Numbered from the stretch's first letter, positions 23,001 to 34,619 are shown. The stretch is 64,000 nucleotides of DNA from Corythucha ciliata (GCA_038030265.1 CM075938.1:22235009-22299008), one strand, 5' to 3'. Notes: generated from the letters alone by a model not told the origin. Made by a program: numbers and translations.

Positions 23001-25380
23001 TTTATACTTTTAGGGTTTCACTGTGAAAACATGTTTTCCGTTTTTGGAATTGTCTGAGCAAACAAAGTGAGACACTCGTCTGGAAATCCCCCCCCCCCTC
23101 ACATATCACTAACAGTGCGATAATTTTATTCTTCGTCGTCTCTTCAATCATTAATTTTTGGTTTGTTCCATTCATGTTGTATTCTGGACTGATTTTGGAC
23201 TTTCAGCCACTGGCAGGCACAAGGAGGTGGGGGTCATGATACGACGCCGCAGTTTCACACCTCTTAGTCATGAGAGGAGGGGCAGAAATCATCGCGCTTC
23301 ACATGAGCTGTGTTCGGCCCTGTTGGCTTTGCGGGGAACATACAATATGCCCACATCGGCACACGTTCATTGTGTCCAAAATGAGCGAGAGCTTGAGGAA
23401 GGGACTGAGACGCAATTCATGACCAAGCCCGTCTGGATCTGTGTAAGAACGTTAGAAACAAAAGTTGATCAGAGAGGGGTTCGTTATTGAGGGATGGTGG
23501 GGTGTTTGTTATCGTCACCAGTCAACCCCCCCCCCTCTCTAACCAACACCAATCTGTTTGATTGTTGGGCTCGTCCTTTTTTTTCAGTTCATCCGAAGCC
23601 TTATCGTCGAATGATCGGTTGAGAAGGCTAGCGCATTTTTTGTTGTTGTTGTAGAATGACATGCCGCAGGCAGGAAAAAAAAACCGCATTCGTACAACGG
23701 AAATATGCGGCTGGAGCCATGAGGGAGAGGGCGTCGAGATGGATGACATGAGCTTTTGATAATAACGGAATTTTTGACGGAGTCTTCTTGTCACATTAAT
23801 CTCTACGCGCAAATCTATCAACGGCCTCAGAGAGTTTAGAGAACTTGTCATGACACCCAACTTGTCTCGGGTGTGTACTATTGTTTGTTTTAGAACGGGT
23901 ATCGTCGGCGGGGATGAACAATACTAACAACAAACACCACTCCCCCTCACCCACCAGCCAGCCCACAAAACCCTATCAACGCACACTTATTCCCGTTGAC
24001 ACCGTCAAACCCTTTTCGGGGTTCACACATACTCTCTCGCGCCTTTTCATCGCATTTTCATCTGTGCCCCTGCACCCCGGCTGGCGTTACCATTGAAGCC
24101 ATCATCTTCACCCACTCTATAACACAGCTTCGCATTACTGGCATAACTAACGTCAACGCCTGTAGGTATGGTGTGTGTGGTGGGTGGTCAGGGGGGGGGG
24201 GATGAAGGTTTTAACATCTATTAATGCAATCTGAGGGGAAAAGGGGGAAAGTGGTTTGGAAGGGATTGTTCTACTAGGACAAGTCGTCAAGTTTTGATAT
24301 GAGTATGAGGAGGATGGGTTGGGAATGGGTCTTTTGTCGTCGGTAATTAACCTGTCCGTTGTTTGCTGGCTGAATTTCGTGAACTTTTGAGCTTTTAATG
24401 GGTGAACCCCAGACCCCATCAGGGGCGTGAATTAGTTGATGGAAAGCGGTGAATCAATGGTTGTTGGGCGGGATGGAGGTAATTGACAGCTCATCCCTTT
24501 TCCTCGCTAAGAAAATCATTAATTTCACGGAGATTCACACGGTGCCGTCAAGTGACGCTCTTTAATACACGGACCCCCCCTTTTTTTTAAAGCGATTGAA
24601 GGGGCGGAAAACTTGCGGGTTTCTTACAAAGCTGCCCTTACAATTACGCCTATTTTAAAAGTTTTCTTTTGATCTCTCAACTATTTTCTCAGTTTAGTTC
24701 CTTTCAACCGAAAACTATTGTGTTGAAATGCACTTTCAACCCACCACCATTAATTATCGTGAACATGAAGCTGAAAAGGTGCGGGAAGGCTACTAGTAGA
24801 TTTTGCTGTGTTGTTGCACGATCCAACAACCCTAGGGTAAAAAAAATGTTTGAGAAAGCAAATTGCAACAAACATAAACTTCAAACAGCTAAGTTGATAG
24901 GTGGGGGGCCCCACATCAACAACACGGAGCATTAGGCTCGGAAATGACCTCAGTTTTCCTCTCTTTATCTGACTCTTACGTTTCCTCCCCCTCCCCCTTA
25001 ACGCATTCGAATTGCATTGTCTCAGCGTACAGCCCCAGGGGTCCAAACAATAGCACACACAGTAGCACCCTCTCCGCGACTTTCCGTCGAACCCTCTTTT
25101 GGGTCCGGGCATTGTGTTCTATAGAAGGCCGAGAAGGACTTTCGCCCCCCACCACCAACACACTAGAGATCGTAGGGGACCCGAACACCACAGAGAACCC
25201 CCCACGTCCACCCAAGGGAGCATAATGAACAGTTTTCCTGTTGAAAAGCAGTCACAACCATGTCTTTGGCGATGAAGGGGTAAGAGTGGATGTGAATGGC
25301 GAATGATGGAGGTGGTAAGAAAATAAATGTTTGGAGTTGATAGGAATGACTGATTTTTTTATACATACACATGAAAAAAA
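20074..25380. other. Unique-looking intergenic DNA, no gene recognised
   Basis: Rich in poly-C, poly-G, CT-rich and GA-rich runs, including 12 C at 20125-20136, 11 G at 21746-21756, 11 C at 23088-23098 and 11 G at 24191-24201. A short (TA)n is near 21296-21309. Several open frames of 90-120 codons on both strands have low-complexity composition and no recognised domain. I do not call them genes. Confidence 0.45.
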
Positions 25381-25589
25381 TTATTGACGCTGCGTTTCGT
25401 GCTTCACTGCCGAGTGCTCAGGGATTTTTTTCCAAAAATGACGAGTTTCTGAGCCGGACAGACATTTTCTGGAAATGATGCAGAAATTCGACCCGTTCAG
25501 TCATATGGCTCGATCCTGGATGCCATTCACCCTCCTGCAACCTGCCATCATACGACGGAACTTCAATGATCGGTGCATGCCTAAAACCT

Positions 25590-25920
25590 TGATAAATTGG
25601 GATTTTATCATGCCAAAACCCGTGAAATGGGGTTTATTATGTACATGATATGTATATGTATAGTGAGACTGCAGGCCCGCGAACGTTCACAAGCCCGTGA
25701 AATAGACGTTTTAGTGGGAAATAAACATAAAAATGGTTTTTTAATGAGACAACGCAGCATAATAAGGGTTTTCTGCAAGAATAATCCACGACATTGGGTT
25801 TTCGTAAGACCCCGAGACACTCAATTTCACGTATATTCAGCCTGGAAATTTGTGATTTTGCTCTTTGGAGCCGAAATTGCAAAGGTACTGATATTTAGCT
25901 CTAAATGTTGCAATTACACG
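25590..25920 (+). repeat. Degenerate tandem repeat, dialect D, left flank of a hAT element
   Basis: Words such as CCCGTGAAATGGGGTTTAT, CCCGTGAAATAGACGTTTT and AAAAATGGTTTTTTAATGAG recur with about 30-35 bp spacing. The block ends at the target duplication of the element that starts at 25921. The upstream part (25380-25590) shows nothing recognised. Confidence 0.65.
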
Positions 25921-25969
25921 TAGGGGCGTAGCCAGCCCTTGTTCCAGGGGTAGGCCCCATAACTGAAAG

Positions 25970-27110
25970 ATGTCATTCTATAACTGAATATTTTACGCTA
26001 AATCCAAAGTGTTACCCTTAAACTAAAGATTTCACAGCACAGACTGGTGGTTTTAAAACACAAGGCTTTATTCCAAAACTGGTGATTTCACCCTAAAACT
26101 GGTGGGTTTAACCCAAACTGATGAAAAACGATAGATCTTACCAAACCCTTTGCATTAAAAAGTGCCGATTTTATCCCTCATCAAGTGGCGATTTTAGGAG
26201 TAAAAGATACGATTCACCCCCCCCCTCTCTATCTGAAACTATCTATAAACTAAAAGTAAACTTTTCTGTTCCATTTCAAAAATGAATATTTTGTATCCGA
26301 AACGGTGATTTCTTCTCCTCTGGACCTTTGGCTATATTAGGCCAAAAAGGACGACTCACTAGAAACTGGCGGTGTCACCACAAAAACTGACGAATTCATC
26401 CGAAATGTGACGATTTTATACCAAAACCGACGATTTCACGCCAAATCCGACGCGTTGCCCCATAAATAAAATTAAATAAATAAATAAAAATATAATAATT
26501 AGCGATTTTACCCCTAAAACCAAATTTAACTGTTTAAAACCCCAAAAATGGATAATGAGCGACAAAGATGTTGAGAGCCGGACCCACCAAACAATCGCAA
26601 AAAATTGCACCGAACTAGCCACAACATCCCCAGTTCCAGTTTCGCCCTCACGGCTCTCATCAGTCCTGGTGAGCCGGGTCCTCCCTGACTCGGTTTTGCT
26701 GGGTCGAGTGGGGGTGCCGGGGGGCGGGGATCGTAGTGCAGTGGCACCTCTGTTCCCGGGTGAGGGGCGGTCCATGGGCTCCGTACTCGGCTCAATCGCC
26801 GGGCTGATGAGATCAGGCGATCGAGTTGAGCAAGTAGCTGAAGGTCTAAGGTCGAAACGGAGACTGGACCCCACCTTCGGTGAAATTTTTCTAAAAATTG
26901 ATATTTTACACTGAAATTGGTTATTTTACCATAAACTGACTGTTTCAATCCCAAAACTTCAGATTTCATCCCAACAACTTTCCTAGAAGGATGATTTTAC
27001 CCAAAAACTGGTGGTTCTTCCCAAAATAGATAATTTTACCTCAAAGCTGGTTATTTTACTTTAAAACTGACAATGTCACTGCAAAACTGGCGATTTCACC
27101 ATAAAAATAA
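25970..27110 (+). repeat. Degenerate tandem repeat, dialect C
   Basis: Unit of about 20-22 bp with words CCAAAACTGGTGATTTCACC, CCCTAAAACTGGTGG, ACTGACGATTT and TTTTACCCC, heavily diverged. The block is interrupted at 26560-26885. The pattern matches 49680-50900 and, reversed, 8080-8650. Confidence 0.8.
26560..26885. other. GC-rich island inside dialect C
   Basis: A compositionally distinct 325-bp segment interrupts the AT-rich repeat. Long open frames on both strands follow from its low stop frequency and show no domain. On the minus strand 26639-26663 reads CTGATGA, 13 bases with GUGA at the turn, then GAAAC, which resembles a hammerhead core; stem II pairs poorly. It may be a separate small insertion. 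Confidence 0.5.
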
Positions 27111-27871
27111 ATTTAGTATGTTTACTTCGAATTTTTGTGATTTTAGGTCAAAATGGCGATTTAAACGCGAAAATTACAATTTAGACCCGGATCGACCGCG
27201 TGGGTTCAAGGTTCTGTTAATCCCCAAGCTGAGCTTAAGAGCTTATATAGGTACCCATGACGTTTAAACCCTTAACAACGCTTAAACGAACATTATCGAC
27301 CAACCTTTAGGCGCCAAAAATGGCGATTCTAGAAATGGACATTTTAGTAGTCTCTATAAAATTATGATTTTGGCAAAAACTGGAAATTTTGGACCACTAA
27401 GCTTGGGATTTCAGGTGTTTTTTTTCAGAAAAGCAACCTCTGTTTGCTTTTTAGTTGGGCCAGATCTGCGAAAATGGTATTATGGGGCGCAAAAATCCGC
27501 GAAATTGGTCTTTGAAAATTATGTCACCCTCGCAAAATTTGTTTTGTGAGCAGTAAAAATCCTTGAAGTTAAAATTGATTTTTTTACTAGCGAAATTCGA
27601 GAAATGTTTTTTTAGTGAGCGTCGACGAAACAAAATGTTGTTATCTTGAAGCATTTATATACTTTCAGATCGTATCTATAGGGGCAGCTGCCCCTCTAAA
27701 TCGGCGCTTTCGAGTCTATAGGGGAGGGCAGCTGCCTACCCCAGCCCCTCTCTGGCTACGCCCGTGATTACATGGCCATTCGTCCCGCAAAAAAAGGCCC
27801 AGAAACTTGTTATTTCGTGAGAATGTATAGACCAGAAGACGCAATTTAACGAAAATAAAGTCAATGATTAA

Positions 27872-28266
27872 GGGGGAGCTCTACGTGTTTTTCCTCGACC
27901 CCCCTCCAATCATACCTCGCCATATCCGCGTTACGGAAATTACCGCCGTATTTCTGCACCAATCCTGGATTTCAAGGGCTCATTTAAATCTTCAGGAAAT
28001 TCCGCACAAGCGTACGATCTTGCTTTCCTAAAATAAGTCGACGAAAGAGTGTGAATTTTCAAGGTAAATGTTTATGTGCGTTTTACAGTTATTTTAGGGA
28101 TGAAATATGAAAAAGGAAGATCGTACGGTCGTGCGGAATTTCCTGAAGATTTAAATGAGCCCTTGAAATCCAGGATTGGTGCAGAAATACGGCTGTAGTT
28201 TCCGTTACGCGGAGTAGGCGAGGTATGATTGGAGGGGGGTCGAGGAAACACATGTGCAACTCCCCC
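27872..28266. mobile_element. TTAA-flanked foldback element, arms ~160-175 bp
   Basis: TTAA at 27868-27871 precedes GGGGGAGCTC and TTAA at 28267-28270 follows AACTCCCCC. The left arm (to about 28034) and right arm (from about 28091) are long, close reverse complements, sharing for example AATCCTGGATTTCAAGGGCT and CATTTAAATCTTCAGGAAAT. The loop is about 56 bp. A TTAA target suggests a piggyBac-like origin (inference). It is non-coding. Confidence 0.88.
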
Positions 28267-28269
28267 TTA

Positions 28270-28560
28270 ACACCAATTTCTCGAATATTTGACTTGAAAC
28301 GTGCAATTTGGCGTAAGTAAGAACCTGAAACTTGAAATTTCACAAGTATTCAGGCAGGAAACTTTCAATTTCGCGGTTACCTCTGAAATAATTCTGTCGG
28401 AATGCTGTCGTAACCCGAAATGCCGTAGTCCCGGGTTCCGCGGTCACTAAAAAAATAGGCCCCGAAACGTGCAACTTCTTGAAAATAAATTCCAGAAACT
28501 TGCAAGTTTGCGAATATTTAGTCCTATTATAGTGTCGTAGATTTTTAGCTTTGAATTATT
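28270..28560 (+). repeat. Degenerate repeat, GAAACTTGCAATTT type
   Basis: Loose repeats of GAAACGTGCAATTT, GAAACTTGAAATTTC and GAAACTTGCAAGTTTGCG. Possibly related to family G. Confidence 0.5.
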
Positions 28561-28621
28561 TATGTATGTTTGTGGCTATTCATTGAGCTTTGGGAAATGT
28601 CGGGGCCTGCAAGGCATTAGG

Positions 28622-28739
28622 CGTGTAACAAGTTATGCAACGATCCTCACGACACAGTCTGGCCAGCCACCCTCGCCCTATTCACACGACCAAGCGGCCA
28701 ACCCTAGAGGCTTCCTGTCCGCCGTAAAATTTGATTATG
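28622..28739 (+). repeat. Dispersed repeat S, copy 2
   Basis: A direct match to 19962-20073 (GTGTAACAAGTTATGCAA at the start, TTTGATTAT at the end) with scattered substitutions. Confidence 0.75.
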
Positions 28740-30929
28740 ATCAAGTGGGAAAAAATCGTGGGACGGTTGGATTGTTGGGGAGGGGGAGGGGTCGAATAAG
28801 GAAAAGCTGACCTGAAAAGCTTTGTCATACAAGAATATCCTTTATAGTGTGCATATAAGGATGAATGGTCGAGGGACGTATTGTTGGGTATTATAAATCG
28901 CTGAAAAAGGGTGGGTTCGGTCCTTTAAAGAAGTGGTTATTCTGGGATTTTCTCCTTCTATCACCCTCTCTTTTCTCACCCCCCCCCCCCACGGTATAAC
29001 GTAACCACCACCATGGAAATACGGTCCTCCCGGGAGGCATACTAATACCCTTTCACCGCTTTTGTGCTCCCGCAAACGCAAATCCTTATTTGTGTATATC
29101 AAATGGGACATTTTCTCTCTCTTTCTCCTTGGAAAAAAAAAGAAAACTCAGCGAGACCCTTCTTCCCCCCACCTCATCAACAATCGTTGAAATGGCGGGG
29201 ATAAGACACAATAGAGAGCGATGTTATATTTTATCGGTAGTTTACTACGTCGTGCTCCACCCCCAACCCATATATAGCCATCACTCTTTCCAGCCCCTCA
29301 CCCCCACCCCCATCCAGGCGTTCTTTAGGAGCTCTCTACAATACGATTTGCATATAAAGGTCGTTGTTCGGCCTTCTCTAACACTAAATATTCCCTAAAG
29401 GAGCTTGAATGAGAGAGAGAGAGAGAAAAAAAAAGAGTTCAACAGCGCTGTTGGCCTCAGTGAAGGGAGAGCTACTGGTCGCGACACTCTCTGTATTTAA
29501 AAGTGTTTTCAATTTCAATACGTCCCGAAAGTTTTTTTTTTTTTTCTTCTTTTTAAGAAAAACCTCTATTTTTGCCCTTTTCTTCGAAAATAAAAAACAA
29601 AAAAATACCTTTTTCCCTCCTTTAAAGCAACCCAACACTTCAGTACAAAAGTTGCATTCACTGAGCACGAGTGGTTGAGATATTGATTTTATCTCCGCTC
29701 CAGGCAGAAAAAAATGAATAAGAAAAGGTGACAAAACGATTTGCATGTCTATTTCACGGCAGAGATGCGCGGTGGGGTGAGGTTGAGTGGTAAAAGGGTT
29801 TTAATTTCACTTGCTATGAAATTTCAAATATCAACGAGCCTAATGATTTTTTGTTTAAAAAACTAGTTTAACTCTTGCCACGTGACCCTCGAGTATAGCC
29901 ACGTGTCTCAGCGTTCGGTTTCGTTCGCAAGCCATGTAGAGGAGAGAGAGAGTGAGTGAGCGAGCGCTGAGGGTCTAATTAGAGTTGTCGTCTGAAACTC
30001 TCTAGGGCGTGAGTTCATTATTCACAATTGCATTATGCGTCGGAACCCGCGTAAAAGTCATGAAAGGTAGAGAGATAGAGTGAGAGAGAAAGATCCAACG
30101 AGAAAGAGAGGGTTTCCGACTTTGTAGAATTCCTCTTCTGTGGTATACAGTGCACTTTTAATTAATTTAATTAACATTTCAAACACCAATGCGACAAAGT
30201 CCTTACATAACGTATAATTAAAGGGTACAGTTAACTGGTTTCCCCTCTGATGTATTACACATCGGGTAACGAAGAAGCGCACCTGTGTTAACCGTATTGA
30301 AACTATGATAAACATGAAAAATTTACAACATTCAGAACACGTAACACAGGGGGGGGGGGATATCGTAGAGATTGAGAGGAACTCAAATACTTCACAATTA
30401 CTGATTGTCAGCCAAAATTGAACGTTTTGTCCAGATCCTTCCTATAGTTTTTGGACTGTTTTGGCACGTTTTCACGGCACCCCGCATGAATTATCCCGTA
30501 ACGCCAACACTCAGCAGCACACATGATTATCCGAATGCTCGTTTTGTACTTAAAAAGGCCAAGTTGTATTCCACAATTAATTGACGACTGCCCGGGGGAC
30601 GTATAAACCACGTCCGCCTTAAATTGAAACACTTCCAAAAATGAGTCTAAACATCGTCACATAAGTCCACTCAAAGCCTGGACGATTTCTGCAAAAGTGG
30701 GCAAATAAGCTATGAAGAAATTTTGCCCCATGGAGTTTGTTGACACATGGATTTCGAATACCTATCATATCACTGCATTCGATTTTCGATGCATTCTCGT
30801 TTAAGGAGTTCTTCATGCAACTCCAGAGGTTCATACTGTCTCGGACAGTTCCAAAGGCCACACGTATTTTCCCGCGGATGGCAGCGCGCTGCGTGCCGTA
30901 TACAATCGACGTCGCTTATCCAAGGAAGT
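28740..30929. other. Unique-looking DNA, no gene recognised
   Basis: A 12-C run lies at 28979-28990, short GA microsatellites near 29410 and 29945, and an 11-G run at 30349-30359. AT-rich words TTAATTAATTTAATTAA lie near 30160. No exon or RNA gene is recognised. Confidence 0.45.
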
Positions 30930-31240
30930 TAATTCACGGCTAAAATTGAGAAAAAGCGCTCATTTCCAGCTAAAGTTGACAAAATTAGCTTACTAGCCGC
31001 TAAAATTTATGGAAGAACACTAATTCATGAAATATTATCTAATGCAGGGCAACTTCGCGGCTAAAATTGAGAAAACGAACAATACGGCTGTTCTAGAGGC
31101 AAGTCCCTATAGCTAAATTGGTACCTATGGCTACAATTCATAAAAAGAGCTCTAATTCTCGGCTGTTCGATGCAATTCCGGTCCTTTTTGCCCCTTTTCA
31201 GGTCAAAACCAAGGAATTGCGCTAATTGGTGGCTAAGAAT
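30930..31240 (+). repeat. Degenerate tandem repeat, dialect B (short block)
   Basis: Units of about 30 bp: CACGGCTAAAATTGAGAAAA, GCGGCTAAAATTGAG, CGCTAATT-like words. It includes the landmark GTTCGATGCAATTCCGG near 31165, a diverged form of the words at 42898 and 63360. Confidence 0.7.
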
Positions 31241-31342
31241 TGTAACAACCCAATGAAATCTCGAAAATACGATAGTATTGGTAGATTGGATCATAGTACG
31301 CATGATGCAAATAATAAATAAATAAATAAATAGGGATATATA

Positions 31343-32036
31343 CAGGGTGATTAGGAAGGAATGTGACAAACTTTCACAGGTGATAGTACGTACCTGGACG
31401 CACAAAAAACCTCATGTAGACGCATAGCCGAAAATGCTTTGGTTACGAGATATGAGCATTTTCCTGTTTTTTCCCAGTTTCATTACTTTTTACAATAATT
31501 GTCGTGTTCACGGCTCACCGACGGAGGTTAGACAAAAAATGACGGTTGATTCGGAAAGAGGACAAAATCCTGTTCCTGAAACCACCATGAAAATCTAAAA
31601 ATGTCGCTCGCGCGTGGCTATTTCAGCCATGTGAAAAGTGAAAAAAGTATTTTTTGGAAATTACCAATACATTTCACATCGGTATCAATCAGCTGCTAGT
31701 GCACGCATTGATGGGCAAAGTTGTGGAAAACTACCCAGTTCTGTGTACTTTCGAACGGTGTTCTGGTAGTTGAAGTTTGCAACCCTTTGACTTCAGTAAT
31801 CAAGTTCGAATGCAAAAAAATGTAACTTGCTGTGTTAAAAGAAGCCGAATAGGCCATTGTAAACGTCCTTTCCTTAGGGTATTGTGTTTCTCCGAGCAGG
31901 CTGCCCTCAATGCTTGAAGTAAGGATTCAATTCACAACGAGGCTCACCATGTGAGCTGAGGTGGTGGATGAACGGCGTTAGGGTGTATACTAGACTTGAA
32001 CATTTTACCTTATCGCCGGTACCCTTTGTACAATCT
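31343..32036 (+). repeat. Left terminal inverted repeat of the mariner element
   Basis: Pairs with 33712-34382 in reverse complement. Compared with the right arm it has an extra segment at about 31950-31978 (around GAGCTGAGGTGGTGG). Confidence 0.9.
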
Positions 32037-32140
32037 TCCCTCATTCATGGAGCTCATTGTCCATCGTTTGTCTCTCCAACTTATGGTTGTGATCAATTTA
32101 CACAAACAACCTCAGCATGAAATAACAATAACAAAAAACA

Positions 32141-33199
32141 TCATTTAATTAAGTGTTCAAAAATTCCTCCCCCTTCGTGGACACACTTTGTCGCTCTTTT
32201 CTGCAGAGCTCTGGTGGCTCGACGAATTTTGGCATGTCGTTGTCGGATTGATTCAGCACAGGCCATGACTTTATTGATCAGCTCCTCGCGTGTGCTGGGC
32301 TTCTTTTCGTACACCAATGTCTTCATCCACCCCCAGAGACAATAATCAAGTGGCGTTAGGTCGGGAGACCTCGCAGGCCAGTTAATTGGTCCTCCTCGCC
32401 CAATCCATTTCAGAGGGAATTTTTCGTAGAGAAATGCTCGGACTTCACGAGAAAAATGTGCAGGGGCACCGTCGAGTTGAAATATCATACGATTTCTGTA
32501 TTGAAAAGGAACGTCCTCCAGCAGAGCTGGGAGGTGATTCCGAAGGAAGTTTAAAAAAGTCGGTCCGGAAAGACGGTCTTCTAATATGAATGGTCCGATT
32601 AACATATTGTTGAGCATACCGCACCACACGTTGATCGAAAATTTATGTTGGAAAGCCGACACTAACTTTGCTCGGGGGTTCTGTTCTGACCAGATATGTC
32701 TATTGTGAGAATTGTTTATCCCATCTCTCGTGAATGTGGCCTCATCGGTAAAAAGAATGAATGGCATTTTGTTGCGGTTTGTATTTACCCATTGGCAAAA
32801 CTCCAACCTACGGATTTCGTCTCCTGGTAACAAATTGTGGACTTTTTGGACATGGTATGGTGAAAGCCCATTCTTCTTGAGAGTTCTCCACACACTTGTT
32901 TGTGACGTATGCACCGCTAACGAAATTCGACGAGTGCTCGTTGTTGGGTCACGTTCAACTTCCATTAAAATGTCCTCAACGTCGATATTCTCTTCCCTTT
33001 CCGAATTCTTCGATCGTCTTGGGAACGCTCCAGTTTCACGAAGCGTTCTAAAAACCCGCGAAAAGGTATTTCTGGCCGGCAATCTTCGGTTTGGGAATTC
33101 AAGATGATATGCTCGCTGGGCGGCTCGGTCATTTCCTCTACACATTCCGTAGAAAAACATTATGTCGGCGTACTCTTCGTCAGTAAAATGTCGAGGCAT
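32141..33199 (-). CDS. Mariner-type transposase (DUF4817 + DDE)
   Basis: A 352-residue uninterrupted ORF begins MPRHFTDEEYADIMFFYG. Residues 1-60 match the DUF4817 helix-turn-helix domain (DRAAQRAYHLEFPNRRLP, LRETGAF). A second helix-turn-helix region spans about 73-130. The DDE catalytic domain follows: FTDEATF with D152, QLDGAPAHF with D243 and RSPDLTPLDYCLWG with D280, leaving 36 residues between the last two Asp. The enzyme would cut at the TA-flanked ends and reinsert the element. Length and all motifs are complete, so it could be functional. The ATG at 33199 is chosen because the DUF4817 domain starts just after it and no upstream start fits. Its stop is about 100 bp inside the left arm's inner edge. 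Confidence 0.96.
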   Translation of the reverse strand: MPRHFTDEEYADIMFFYGMCRGNDRAAQRAYHLEFPNRRLPARNTFSRVFRTLRETGAFPRRSKNSEREENIDVEDILMEVERDPTTSTRRISLAVHTSQTSVWRTLKKNGLSPYHVQKVHNLLPGDEIRRLEFCQWVNTNRNKMPFILFTDEATFTRDGINNSHNRHIWSEQNPRAKLVSAFQHKFSINVWCGMLNNMLIGPFILEDRLSGPTFLNFLRNHLPALLEDVPFQYRNRMIFQLDGAPAHFSREVRAFLYEKFPLKWIGRGGPINWPARSPDLTPLDYCLWGWMKTLVYEKKPSTREELINKVMACAESIRQRHAKIRRATRALQKRATKCVHEGGGIFEHLIK

Positions 33200-33711
33200 T
33201 TTTAATAGTACCCTGACAAAATAAGTTGACTAAAATTCCCTTTAGTAAACTATCATACGTTCGGAAACGTAACAACAGTAACAACGAATACTTTTTCAGC
33301 TCTATGAACCCCTGAACACATTTCACGTGTAGTAATGAGGCATTCTCCCGAAAATGATCATGCAAGGAGGACCAATTTATTGGGCTGTGACGTTTCACAG
33401 CCTCTCGCCGTAATAATCTAAATTCGTTTGGCCACCAAAAATTTGCGGTTTAGAGCAACACAAAGTGAGCAAGAAACGGGGGGGGGGGGATTTTGAACGC
33501 TCAATTAAATTAAATGTATTTCAAGTTAAGGTTCTTCTTCAATCGTTGATCTCAACTAATTCGGAGAGAAAAAACGATGTACAAAGATCGCAATCTACTG
33601 AGCTAATCTAAACCTGATGAGTGGTGACTGATGAGTAGGAATGCCCTAGTTCAAGTCCTAACGCAGCAGTTCATCCACGATCTCACTAGTGAGCCTCGTT
33701 GTGAAAATTGA

Positions 33712-34382
33712 TCGTACAAAGGGTACCGGCGATAAGGTGAAATGTTCAAGTCTAGTGTACACCCTAACGCCCTAACGTGAGCCTCGTTGTGAATTGAATC
33801 CTTACTTCAAGCATTGAGGGCAGCCTGCTCGGAGAAACACAATACCCTAAGGAAAGAACGTTTACAATGGCCTATTCGGCTTCTTTTAACACAGCAAGTT
33901 ACTTTTTTTTGCATTCGAACTTGATTGCTGAAGTCAGAGGGTTGCAAACTTCAACTACCAGAACACCGTTCGAAAGTACACAGAACTGGGTAGTTTTCCA
34001 CAACTTTGCCCATCAATGCGTGCACTAGCAGCTGATTGATACCGATGTGAAATGTATTGGTAATTTCAAAAAAATACTTTTTTCACTTTTCACATGGCTG
34101 AAATAGCCACGCGCGAGCGACATTTTTAGATTTTCATGGTGGTTTCAGGAACAGGATTTTGTCCCTCTTTCCGAATCAACCGTCATTTTTTGTTTAACCT
34201 CCGTCGGTGAGCCGTGAACACGACAATTATTGTAAAAAGTAATGTAACTGGGAAAAAACAGGAAAATGCTCATATCTCGTAACCAAAGCATTTTCGGCTA
34301 TGCGTCTACATGACGTTTTTTGTGCGTCCAGGTACGTACTATCACCTGTGAAAGTTTGTCACATTCCTCCTGAATCACCCTG
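33712..34382 (+). repeat. Right terminal inverted repeat of the mariner element
   Basis: Reverse complement of the left arm. Just inside it (about 33655-33704) lies an extra partial copy of the GTTCATCCAC...GAGCCTCGTTGTGA segment, while the segment at the expected place near 33770 is reduced to CCCTAACG. Confidence 0.88.
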
Positions 34383-34619
34383 TATATAAAAATAAGAATT
34401 CGTCGGTCGAACAAAAGAGGCGGCCATGGAGAGCTGAATCAGCGAGATACTCGGGAGAAACGTAATGTAAGCTATTCCCCTTCTTATTTCCCAAATCCTT
34501 CACGAGCCGGGCATAGAGAGGACAAACAGACGGGGAGTCCTCTTCCAGCTTTTCAATTTTGGCCATTATTGGGGCTCTTCTGTCATTCTGGTGTTTTTGG
34601 GGTTCGTGGCACGCTTTCG
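34383..34619. other. No feature recognised
   Basis: Flank between the mariner element and a dialect-A block; nothing identified. Confidence 0.4.

Larger units (their letters stand above)
25921..27766. mobile_element. hAT-type non-autonomous element filled with tandem repeats
   Basis: The left end is TAGGGGCGTAGCCAG. The right end is CTGGCTACGCCCGTG, so 12 bases (GGGCGTAGCCAG) are shared in inverted orientation. The flanking 8-mers are ATTACACG (25913-25920) and ATTACATG (27767-27774), 7 of 8 identical, as expected for hAT. The second-shell sequences also match: a G-rich GGGGTAGG word follows both ends. No transposase is present. The interior is dialect-C repeats (25970-27110), split by a GC-rich island (26560-26885), and then a short dialect-D patch (27440-27625). 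Confidence 0.82.
31343..34382 (-). mobile_element. Mariner-type transposon with ~0.7-kb inverted repeats
   Basis: A 3,040-bp element starts CAGGGTGATT and ends GAATCACCCTG, with TA on both sides (31341-31342 and 34383-34384), the Tc1/mariner target. The left arm is about 31343-32036 and the right arm about 33712-34382. Most of the arms match closely base for base, so the insertion is young. One intact transposase ORF lies between the arms on the minus strand. The inner part of the right arm is rearranged. The element sits next to a dialect-B block. Confidence 0.95.

Noticed and set aside
26526..26969. 147-residue minus-strand frame in the GC-rich island
   Set aside because: Pro/Arg/Ser-rich, overlaps an equally long frame on the other strand and continues into repeat DNA; explained by low stop density.
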